Shown one piece after another: positions 1 through 10,470 of a DNA stretch of 64,000 nt. A program made the translations under genes and the position numbers. The DNA is taken from contig JAZBRS010000026.1 in NCBI GenBank assembly GCA_037176725.1, positions 99,059,501 to 99,123,500 on the forward strand, written 5' to 3'. The notes under the pieces are model-generated. The model was not told the DNA's origin and searched no databases. It worked only from the letters and a program-made list of their open reading frames with translations. Origin of the DNA: Posidonia oceanica. Lineage: Eukaryota > Streptophyta > Magnoliopsida > Alismatales > Posidoniaceae. Each line of letters opens with the position of its first letter. Position 1 is the first letter of the stretch.

Positions 1-1348
1 CTAACGTACTGGGCCATCGCTGACCTAGAGCGTGTGAGAACAGGGCTGCGACGAGTATTCAAGCGGTGAGTCCTAAGAGGAGCTATCGTCGCAAATGCGG
101 ATAGCTCAGAGGGGGAATGGTCGCGAACTAAGTCGCAAAAGGGCGTCAACGAGGGTCGATACTCGAGCTCTGGCAAAGGGAAACTCGCTTACCGATCACG
201 CTGACACAATAGAAGGAAATTAGGGTTAGAAATTGAAAGATGAATGCAAATGAGTTAGTTAAGTGGCATGAATGATATGCATGCTTTCTAGTATGCCCCT
301 CTTACCTAACTAGTGTTTCCTAGCAAGGTTGTCTACTCCGGGTATCCCTGGATGTACGGGTCACCGACTCAGGTCAGAAAAAGTAGGTCCCCTGTCTAAC
401 TCCCGGCCCAAAGCTCAGGTAATGACAGAGTGGTGCGTTGGTGGCCTCTACCCCGCCAAAGCGTGGGTGGTACCCTCTACTAACACCGACACGACCCCCG
501 AACAAGGAGGGGACGGACCGACCAACTTATGCCACGCCCAAAGCAGTGGAATAAGAGGCCGGAACCGTCCTTCGCAGACTAGTAGGTGGACTCAGAGGAG
601 AAGAATGCATGCCCTATATGATGCTTATGCAAAATGATTAGCGTTTTTTATCTTGCACATTTTATTAACCAAAGGGAGTGAAGTATTGTTTGTAGTCTCT
701 AGTTGCCCCTAGAAGTTCCTTTTACTTGCATTTTTTAGTTAACCATGGGGGAAGCAGACAAGTCTCTACTATCCTAAGCATGGCAAGTGCAAAAGGGAAG
801 AAAATCAGTCAAAATGGCAAGCAACCATCATACAACACAGCAAAAGGCATGTTCATGGCATGTGCGAGTGTTTGTGAATATGATGGTGAAAAAGTAACAT
901 TCATCAAGTCAAAAAGCATGTAAGCATAGTATGTGTGTGTGTAGTGATATAGCAAGAGTGTAAAAGAAGCATTCAACGTCCAAAAAGCATGTATTTTAGC
1001 CAAACAAAGTATGTAGACATGTAATGTGCGAGAATTAAAGCAGTAATAAGCAAGTAAGGTAAAGTAAGGTAAAAGTAAGCAGACTGTAAAGGAGATAAGG
1101 GCGCAAGCGAGACAGTAAGTAAATAAACAGGCAAAGGAGCAAAGCCAAGCGAAAGAAAGCGCAAACCGAGACAAAAGAGGTGCAAAACCTAAGCAAAGTA
1201 GCTACGAAGCGACTCGCTAGGAGTTTGCACAGAAAAGCGGGCAAAACAGGCGAAGAAGGCACACAAGGCAGACAAAGCTGCAAAACAGGCGAGCGAAAAG
1301 CCGGGAACGAAAGCCGGAGTCTAGTCTAATCCCCAGCAGAGTCGCCAC
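1..1348 (-). mobile_element. 5' leader of Tat-type element A, with gag start codon at the window edge
   Basis: This is the untranslated leader between the 5' LTR of element A (right) and its gag gene (off the left edge). It is recognised by homology to the leaders of C (31328-32423), D (35749-36357 plus 40823-41394) and F (51298-52876). All four share a block of about 280 bp (here about 330-610) and end next to a tRNA-Arg primer site. The minus-strand ATG at 15-17 begins Met-Ala-Gln-Tyr-Val. It lies where C and F have Met-Ala-stop, so it is probably the gag start, of which only about five codons are in the window. Small open frames inside the leader show no family resemblance. Confidence is high for the assignment and moderate for the start codon. 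Confidence 0.75.
1330..1347 (-). promoter_or_regulatory. Primer-binding site of element A (tRNA-Arg type)
   Basis: The plus strand reads TCCCCAGCAGAGTCGCCA, ending in CCA like the 3' end of a mature tRNA. It closely resembles plant tRNA-Arg(ACG), recalled as TCCCCAGTGGAGTCGCCA. The minus-strand complement is therefore the site where the tRNA primes minus-strand DNA. One spacer base separates it from the LTR at 1349. A tRNA-Arg primer is known for Ogre/Tat elements. Confidence 0.85.
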
Positions 1349-2039
1349 TGTAGCGATCCCGATCGGAATCAGGCTCGCTATATAGCGGCGATTGGATCCG
1401 AGGAAGGGGCTCGACTCGAAAATGCTTGAAATCGAGGAGAAAAAGGAAAGATAAGACAAATCAGAGTCGCCACCGTGTTTATTAACGGGAGACAAGGAAA
1501 ACTGGGGAAATGCGTGAATTAACGCGCAAAACCGAGCAAGAAATGCAAAGCAAAGCAAAGGAAAACAAATGCAAACAAATGCAAATGAGATGACTCTAGC
1601 CTAGGATAAGGGCAGTATGGTCATTGCGGACCAGAAGACAGGGTAAGGACTCCTGTTACGCGCGGGGAAGGTGTTAGGCACCCCCGACACGCCCGAGAAT
1701 CGGTCTTTCTAGGCTTACACTCGCATACGCAGGGAAATGCAGGATTGAATGCCTATGTGCCTATGAATGCCCAAATGAATGCTCAAGGTGTGCTCTAAGT
1801 GGAAGAAACAAGGCAAGGAAGTAAACGTGCTCTCTAAGTGCTCAGCTACGCTGTCTGTGTTCCGAACCAGGCGAAACCGGGCTCGTGAGAACTCCAGGCA
1901 GTAAGCATCACAGCCCTATATGCAAATGCAGGCGAGAAAGCTAAACGACGAGGAAACCATGCAATGCAATCGACATGCAAGGGAAAACGGCGTAAAAAAT
2001 GCGAAACTAGACGAGAAAAAAACGAGGTACGCAGAGTGG

Positions 2040-2290
2040 AACAAAAGAACAAAACCGGCACGCGAAACAAGCGAGAATGCAAGGCAACACACGAAACGAG
2101 ACAAGAAAACTGAAAGGCACGCAAAACGATGCAAAAGATGATAGCAGACCCGCAAAACCGTGCCAAAAGGAAAGCGAGCGCACAGAACGGCGCAAAACCA
2201 AAGCAGGCATGCAAAACGGTGCCAAAGCGAGGGCGGGCACGCGAAACGGTGCCAAAACAGCGAAGCAAAAACCTTGGAAAAGCCATGCGA
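2040..2290. repeat. Degenerate minisatellite of about 30-36 bp in LTR A
   Basis: Imperfect units built around the core GGCACGCAAAACGGTGCC repeat head to tail. The core has 5-bp inverted arms (GGCAC/GTGCC), so each unit can fold into a small hairpin. The same array occurs in B, F and H. Because its period is often a multiple of three, it creates long low-complexity open frames on both strands that should not be read as genes. Confidence 0.65.
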
Positions 2291-5234
2291 ATGCAAGAAT
2301 GCAGAAAAGATCAGAAGAAGCCAAAGGGGAGGCAAAACAACGTGTGTGTAAGAACAGACGTTGTTCAGGACCACCCAGAGTAGGTGTGAAGACCTACGGA
2401 GGGGAGAGTGTGCAAACGGAGGGATTGCCACCTCTTTGCGACTGTTTCCCGCTGAATCGTTCCACGGTGTGTCTCGCATGCTGCCCAAAGCTCGCGATGC
2501 GATCGGATCGTGGAAAAGGGGGAAGAAAGTCACATTAAGTGGCAAGTCCAGGGAAAACGCAACACAAAACACACGGGGAAACGCGAAACGAGGATCTGAA
2601 TAGACAAGCAGGAAGGGGAAGTCCTATTCTACATGCGCAAAGAGACAGAAAGCGAAAACAAGGAAAACTATGCAGATGGCATGCAAATGCAATGCAGGGG
2701 TTCAGGGGGACATACCTGGCAATCCGGAGCCTGGTCTGAAATCTGTCTGGTCCATGCTGAAGAGCGCTTCACTGCGGTCGCCTGGGCAGCTTACTTGAGA
2801 AGATCCAACGGCCAGATTGGAAGATATCGCGGCTTCAAGGCAAGAGGGCCAGAACAGGGGAGAAGAACAGATCTAGGTGTTTAAGAGGTCCTAGGGATGT
2901 GCAAAAGGTCCTCCCAAGTGAAAGGGAGCTAAAAGTGCTTAGTGTGTGCAAAAGGATGCTAAAATGCAAGACTAGGTGAATGCAGGATGTATGCAAAAAC
3001 AGGAAAAGGCAAAGAGAAGAAACTGGGAAAAGCCAGGATTTCAGAAAGCATTTTGAAAAAGAAAAGGGGCTAAAAATGCAAATTTTCCAGAAAACAGGGG
3101 TCCACTGGAAAGGATTTTGAAAACAGGGGAGGACAGGGGTCCATTTTGCAAGAAAAACCAGGCTCAGAAAGTTGTTTTGAAAAGAGGGTATGCTTTGGAA
3201 GAGGTTTTGAAACCAAAAAGAAGTCAGAATGCAATTTTGGAAAAACTGGGGTCTAAAATGCAAATTTTCCAGAAAACAGGGTTCTGGGGAGTCTGAGAAT
3301 GCTAGTGGAGGGTCTGTATGCAATTTGGTAGGCATAGAAGCTAGGATGCAACCTAGGGGCAAAATGGTCTTTTTACATGGTTTTTTGAAAGATGCAAGGA
3401 CCTATGTGTGATTTTGAAATTATGCAGGGGCTAAAAATGCAATTTAATATGGAAAACATGCTCTGAAAATCAGATAACAGGACTGCAGTGCAATTTTTGA
3501 AAAATGCAGGCTTGAAAATGCAATTTAATAAGCTAAAATATGCAATCACAGTTACTGTCCATTTAAAATGGACCTAACTGCAAAAATGCAAAACTAAAGG
3601 GTAAAATATGCAATGCAGTATGCAAAAATCAAAAATAAAAGCTAAGTTCCTACAGTGCATGAACCTATATGCAAAAACAGAAACATGCAGGGACCTGGAA
3701 TGCAATGCAATATGGCAAAAATGATGCAAATAAATGAATTGATTTAAGACAGGACTTACATGCAAAAATCAAAAGCAGAAGGGCTAAACTACAAAATATT
3801 ATAACAGCACAGCACAGTAAATGGACCAAGTTGCAAATACTGAAAACCATAAACAGGTCATGCAATTTTAATATGATTTTGATTCAAAAATACAGCAGAT
3901 TAAATGAAATAAGGACTGGAATGTAAAATGACAGAAACTTAAACCAAATATGCAATATTTACCTAAAAACTTTAGCTAGAATAAAATAAACGCACAGTAA
4001 CTGGTCGACGGCGACGAGTACTGTAGCAGAACGCCGGCAGTACTCGTGGCTGCCGACAGGGGAGGCTGAGGAGGCGCGGGAGGGCGGAGCATGACGCTGG
4101 CATTCGTGCGGAGCTCCGGAGACTGCTGGAGCGGCATTCTGTCGGTCGGAACGTCTGGAAGAACAGCAGCCGGCGCCGGAGAAGAAACGCTGTCCGGCGA
4201 GTCGAGGACGGAGCAGGAGGACTGGAAAATCTATTCTAAAGGCTGGGGAAGCAAGAGAAGAGGAAGAGGAAGCTAAGGGAAGCAAGGTTTACCTTTTTCC
4301 GCGCCTGAGATGTCCTCCCGACGTCGGTGGCTTCAGCAGTCGCCGGTGGAGGCCGTCCGGTCACTGCGGGCGTCGTCCGCTGCTCGCGAGGGCTGGAGTC
4401 GCCTCAGGACGATCCTCCGGAGCTTCCCAGGTGGTCAGACGTGAGCTGCGAAGACTGGAGGGAAATTCGGTAGGTTGTGGGTTCAGGGTGGCAGCCGGAG
4501 GCCGGGGGGAGTTGTTGCTGCTCGACTGGTGGAGTGAAGCCCTCCGGGAGGTTGCTGGAGGTTCGGCGAGTGAGGTTGGATGCTCGGAGAGGGTTTCTGG
4601 AAGGTGTGGAGTGGAATTGGAGCTGGGTCGAATTTCTGGTCAGTGGCTGATGCAGGTGTTTGTTGTGTTGTTTGGGATCTGTGGTGAGAGTTAGGGCCGG
4701 AGGTCTGGGGCTCTGGAAAGGTGGAATGCAGGTGAATGTCTGGGTGGATTTTGGTGGGATCTGGTGGACGGGAGTGAAGGGAATTCTGGAGGGATCCGAG
4801 TTGGGCTTGCAGTTGGAGTGTCGGGTGATCAGAGGTGGTTTGAGTGATGGAATTGCCGGGAGATGGTGAAGGGAAGTGGCTGTGCATTGGGTGAAGTTGG
4901 GGGAGTAATTGGGAGAAAGATGGGGGTCTGAAGTGGTGCTGGGGGATTGGAAAAGAAAGAAGGACGTTTGCTGAATTTTCAGGGAAGAAAAGAGGAGGAC
5001 TGGGTGGGGGGATTGGGCTCTGATGAGGGCTTCTCTCCGGGATGCCGAAGACTCACAAACACTCTCTTCTCCTCTTTCTTTTCTCTGGAATTGAAAGAAG
5101 TGCAGAGGAGAAAGAAGGAATGCACAGGTGGGGAAGAAGTTGGAAATTCTGGTCTCTCTCAGGTTGGATTCTCTCTGATTGTTCTCTCTGGGTCGCTCTC
5201 TCTGCCAACCTTCGAATGGAGCTGAAGGACGCAG

Positions 5235-5242
5235 GCTTATAT
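5235..5242 (-). promoter_or_regulatory. TATA box of LTR A
   Basis: The minus strand reads CTCATATAAGCCTGC. The homologous place in B reads GATATAAGC. Position fits a U3/R boundary: about 1.9 kb of U3 lies upstream and the leader and U5 lie downstream. Confidence 0.55.
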
Positions 5243-7231
5243 GAGGAGAAGCTGCCGGCACGCGCGCTGAAAAAATTTGAATCCAACGGCGTCGCACTGC
5301 AGCAGAGGAGACGGCGAGGCGATCGGCACTCAATGCCTCCGGATTTGGTGCTGAGATGGAGGAGACGGCAGGCAGCTGTAGACTGAAATGATGGAGCTTC
5401 AAAATTCAAATGGGAGGAGGGAAAGGCAGCCGGTCGTCGCGGGAAGAACTGCAGAAGAAGTTTGCAGAAGGAGAAGGAGGAAGACGGAGTGCGTGGGCCG
5501 GACTGTGCTACGGGCCGAAGAAAAAATAAAAGAATAATAAAAAGAAGAAACGGGCCGGAGGGCCCAATAGAGAAAAGGAGGAAAGAAAAAGAGAAGTAAG
5601 AAAGAAAGAGAGGGTAGAATGGGGAAATAAAATTGATGGAAATAAACTAAAAATAAATAAAAATATTAGAAGAGTTGTGCTGTAGATTAGGATTTTAATT
5701 AAGATTTTTAATGGTTATTTTGAGCTAATTAATGTGTTTTGGGCTTGATTAGGGTTTTAGGGCTTTGGTTTTGTTCTTAATTGGTTTTCACTTGATTAAA
5801 TGTTTGTTAAACCCTTTTTAAATTGTTTTAAAAATTGTATTTCCCTTGTTGGACACTTAGGATATTAATTAGGATTTTTTAGGATTTATTTTCCTATTAA
5901 TCAGGGTTGGTTTTAGGTTTTTAAGTTGTAGTCTTCTTAGGGTTTTTCCTTCTTAAGTCTTTTAAGTTATGTTTTGATTTTTATTTTGTTGATTTTTCTT
6001 GAAGTTTTTAGTTGGATTTTTCTGGTTTGATAGGGTGGTTTTAGGTCTTTCAAATGTGTTTTTCTTTTCTTTTTTAATTAAGTTTTTAACTTGTTTTTTC
6101 TTATGTTTACTAGGTTAAGTCCTTTGCCTTCTTTAATTACTTGTTTTGGTGTTTGATTTTTAATTCTTCTTTTTAGGGTTTGTCTTTTAATTCTTCTGAT
6201 GGGGCTTTTATTTTTGGTGGGTTTTGATCTCATTTTCGTTTTTTCCTTGATTTTTCAGTGTTTTCTTTTGATTTGTTTTGCATTTTTTAGCTTGCATGTT
6301 TGGTTTTTCTTTTAACTTGATTTAGTTAAGTTTAAGTTGTTAATTGCTTGTTTAAGATTTTTTAATTGTTTTTCTTAGGGTTCTGATTTGTTTCTTTTGT
6401 GTTTTGAGATTTTACAGATTTTTATGGGTTTTTGTGGATTTTTGCAAGAGAGGGAAAAGTAAAAGAGAAGGAGTAAAGAAATGGAAAAAGAGGAAAATAA
6501 AAGGGAAAGAGATAGGTTGGAGGAAAACGATTTTTTAAAATTCAGAAAAAATATTAAAAATAAAGTAAAAATAGGGATAAGATAGAGGAAGGATAGAAGC
6601 ACAGAGGGGGCCTACAGCCAGACCAGAAAAAGGATAAGAAAGGGATGAAAAGAGAGATGATAATCAGGAGAGAGAGAGGAGAGAGAAAACGATAATCCCG
6701 GAGAGAGAAAAGGATAATTTGGGTGAATGGGGGTCTTAAGGGTCTTGGAATGGGGTGAGAATTGGTGAGTGGGTAGTCTAGGATTTGAAGTGTTGGGCCT
6801 GAGGTTTTGGTCTGATTCTAAGGAGGTTTTGGAGGGGTTTCAAGGTGTAGAAGAAGGGTAGTTTCACCTAGGTTTTCTAGGGTTTTTGGGAATGAGTTAG
6901 GCTTGGAAATTCCTAGGTCTTTGGGTAGGCTTGTTGAGTGGATAGTGGTGGGTTTTCCTATGGATTTTGGTTAGGTTTTGAGGTTGGGAAGGGGGGTAAA
7001 GGTTTAGGTCAAAATAGGCTGATTTTGAAGGGCAGAGAGGAGGATTAGGGTTAGGGTTTGGTTGGGGTTTGATCCAGCAATCACCAAGAGGGCTCCAAGG
7101 GTCCAAGCCTGCCAAGATGGGGTGTCAACACAATCAATGCCTGTCGTCTCGCCAGCATCCGTCTCCTGTCTGCTGCAGTGCGTCGCCGTCGAATTCAAAA
7201 TCCCAGCGCGCGCACCGGCAGCCCTCCTCCT

Positions 7232-7239
7232 GATATAAG
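7232..7239 (+). promoter_or_regulatory. Degenerate TATA box of LTR B
   Basis: The sequence GATATAAG is homologous to the CATATAAG of LTR A, in a conserved context about 45 bp after the CTGCTGCAGTGCG stretch. Confidence 0.4.
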
Positions 7240-9890
7240 CATCCAGAATTCCCTTCCTCAGACGAGCCTTTTGATCATCCAGAGAGGGAGAGTGGCAGAG
7301 CTCAACACTTAGCAATCGGCAAATTTGAGAGAGAAACCAGAATTCCAGCAGCTTTCCTCCACCTGAGCGACCTCCTCTTTCTTCCTCTGTATTCTCCAAT
7401 TCCCAGAGAGAAGAGTCCGAGAGAGAGCCTAAGGGTGTGCTTTGGCATCCCGGAGAGAGAGCCCAGTTCCAGGGCCTTCCCCCAGCAATCCTTTCCCCAA
7501 TTCTTTCCTCTGAATTCAGCAGAACCTCCTCCTTCTTCTCCAGCAAACCAGCCCCCTTCCAAGCCCCATTTGCTCTCCCAGTTGATCCCCCAAGTTCACC
7601 CAAAAACCCAGCAATACCTCCCCACCATTTCCCGACCATTCCACCTCTGAAACCATCCTAAAACACCACCTGTCCACCTGAAACTCAAACTGTGAACCCA
7701 AAGCAACCCACTCCAGAATTCCCGTCACTTCAGTCCACTACTTCCTCCCAAACTCCACCCAAAGATTCACCAGACCATCACCTTCCCAGAACACCTGACA
7801 TCAGACCCGGCCATCCACCACAGACCAAGAACTCCACAACAAACACCTGCCTTCTCCACTGACCAGAAGATCGTCCGAACTCCAAATCTTCTCCACACAC
7901 TCCAGAAATCCCATCCAGCAATCCAGAACCACTCCCCGGACCTCCAGCAACCTCCCGGAGGATTCCATCCAACCAGACGAGCAGCAGAATCCCCCCCGAC
8001 TCCCGACTGTTTCTCTGAACCCACAGAGCGCCGGATTTCCCTCCGAGCTCTGGAGCTTCCATCCAACTAGCTGGGAAGCACCAGAGGACCATTCTGAAGC
8101 AGCTCCAACCCTCGCAAGCAGCCGGCGACGCCCGCGGTGACTGGACGACCTCCACCGGCGACTGCTGAAGCCACCGACGTCGGGAGGACGACTCAGACGC
8201 GAAAACAGGTCACTCTCTGCTCCCTTAGCCTCCTTTCTCCTTCGTCATGCTTTTCCGGCCTTTAGATTGGTTTTTCCGGCCTCCCTGCTCCAACTGCAAC
8301 TCGCCGAACAGTTCATCTTCTTCGGCGCCGGCCTCCTGCCCTCCGGACGCTCCGGCCAACAGAACGATCCCCTGCCGATCTCCAGAGCTCCGTGCGAACG
8401 CCGGTAGCGCCCTCCGCCGCCTCGCGCCTCCTCAAGCTCCCTGTGCCGGCGGTGCTGAGGTCCGGTGGCTCACTGCTACAGTACCTCTCACCGCTGGCAG
8501 ATTACTGTAGCTTTATTTTCTTAGTAATATAGTTTCTGTGTTGATATTGCATTCTTGCCTTAAGTTTTTACATTTTTGCGTTCTGGTCCTCTGTTCATTT
8601 AATATGCTTAGTTTTTAATTTAATACCATGCTAAATTGCTGCTTTTATCTCTGCCTTTCAGTATTTGCAATCTAGTCCTGTTACTGTGCTGTGCTGTTGT
8701 AACTCTTTGCATTTTAGCCCTTCTGTTTTTTATTTTTGCATATAAGTCCTGCCCTAAATCAGTTCATTTAATTGCATGCATTTTACCATATGAAATTGCA
8801 TTCTGCATCCCTGCATGTTTTTGATTTTGCATATAGGTCCATGCACTGTAGAAACTTAGGTTTTATTTTCAATTTTGCATACTGCATTGCATATTTTGCC
8901 TCCTGTTCTTGCACATTTGCATTTAGGTCCATTTTAAATGGACAGTAACCATTTGCATGCATTTTAGCCTACTGCATTGCATTTTGGCCCCTGTTTTTTT
9001 CAGAAATTGCACATCAGTCCTTTATCAGTGATTTCAGAGCATGTTTACCATACAAAATTGCATATTTGACCCCTGCATGATTCAAAAATCACACATAGGT
9101 CCCTGCATCTTTTAAAAACCATGTAAAAAGACTGTTTTGCCCCTAAAGTTGCATCTTAGCTCCTATGCTTACAAAATTGCATGTAGACCCTCCACTTGCA
9201 TTCCCAGACTCCCCAGAATCCTGTTTTCTGGAAAATTTGCATTTTAGACCCTAGTTTTTCCAAAATTGCATCCTGATTTCCTTTTGTTTTCAAAACTTCT
9301 TCCAATGCATACCCTCTTTTCAAATTAGCTTTCTGAGCCCAGTCTTTTGCAAAATAACCCTCTGCCCTCTCCTGTTTTCAAAACCCTCCTCTGTGGACCC
9401 CATCTTTTGTGAAAATTTGCATTTTAGCCCCTTTGCTTTCTCAAAAATGCTTTTGAACTCCTGTCTTTTCCAAGTTTGTTCCCCTTGTTTCTTCTTGCTT
9501 GTGCATGCATCCTGCATTCATTTAGCTTTGCATTTTAGCATCCCTTTGCACACACTAAGCACTTTTAGCTCCCCTTCACTTGGGAGGACCTTTTGCACAC
9601 CCTTAGGACCTCCTGAACACCTAGATCTGCTCTTCTCCCCTGTTCTGGCCTTCCTGTCTTGAAGCTGCAATATCTTCCGATCCGGCCGTTGGATCTTCTC
9701 AGATAAGCTGCCCAGGCGACCGCAGCGAAGCGCTCTTCAGCATAGACCAAGCAGATCTCAGATCAGGCTCCCGGATTTCCAGGTATGTCCTCCTGAACCC
9801 TTGCATTGAATTCATTTGCATGTCATTTGCATAGTTTTCCTCGTTTTCGATTTCTGTCTCTTTAAGCATGTAGAATAGGACCTCTTCTTC

Positions 9891-10109
9891 TTGTCTATCA
9901 ACTCAGATCCCTGTTTCGCGTTTCCCTATGTGTTTTGTGTTGAGTTTTCCCTAGATTTACCACTTAATGTGACTTTCTTCCCCCTTTTCCACGATCCGAT
10001 CGCATCGCGAGCTTTGGGCAGCATGCGAGACACACCGTGGAACGGTTTAGTGGGAAATGGTCGCAAAAGAGGTGGTAATCCCCCCGTTTGCTCACTTTTC
10101 CCTTTGTAG
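9891..10109 (+). other. Small open frame conserved in family-1 LTRs (starts Met-Ser-Ile-Asn-Ser-Asp)
   Basis: A 72-codon frame lies on the transcribed strand of the LTR. The same start and length occur in H (61701-61483, minus). F has the same start (54223, minus) but its frame continues to 278 codons through the minisatellite. In A the start is lost. The product resembles no family I know. Conservation may only reflect recent shared ancestry of the LTRs, so I do not claim it is a gene. Confidence 0.2.
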
Positions 10110-10229
10110 GTCTTCACACCTACCCTAGGTGGTGCTAAACAATGTCTGTTCTTACACACACATTGTCTTGCTCCTCTTTGGCATCTTCTGATCTCTTCTT
10201 TGCATTTAGCATTCGCATAGTTTTCCGAG

Positions 10230-10470
10230 GTTTTATCTCGCAGTTTTGGCATCGTTTTGCGTGCCCGTCCTCGTTTTGGCACCGTTTTGCGTGCCTGCTT
10301 TGTCTTTCGCGTCGTTTTGCGCGCTCGCCCTGTTTTTGGCATAGTTTTGCGTGCCCGTCACCGTCTTTTACACCGATTTGCGTGCCGCCTTGCTTTCTCA
10401 CCCATTTTACGTGCCGACCTTGTCTTTTTGCACCATTTTGCGTGCTTTCTTGTTTTTCGCCTCGTTTTGC
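10230..10470. repeat. Minisatellite of LTR B
   Basis: Plus-strand units of roughly 30-36 bp around TTTTGGCACCGTTTTGCGTGCC, the complement of the array in LTR A. Confidence 0.6.

Larger units (their letters stand above)
1349..7130 (-). mobile_element. 5' LTR of element A (5,782 bp, family 1)
   Basis: On the minus strand the LTR starts TGTTGACACCCCATCTTGG at 7130 and ends GGGATCGCTACA at 1349, with the primer site directly beyond. It aligns throughout with the LTRs of F (52896-58795) and H (60462 onward), and in inverse orientation with B. Recognisable parts in transcription order are: an AT-rich U3 (about 5500-7130), a TATA box near 5235, a purine-rich leader, an ATGCAA-rich tract (about 2940-3980), a hairpin-forming minisatellite (about 2040-2290) and a U5 block conserved across families (about 1645-1725). 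The right flank is CAATC. The matching target-site copy would lie off-window. Nearly 6 kb is extreme for an LTR but fits Ogre-like elements. Confidence 0.85.

Noticed and set aside
4404..5402. A 332-codon minus-strand frame in LTR A
   Set aside because: Ser/Pro/Thr-rich, crosses the TATA box, not conserved in frame in B or F; no domain.
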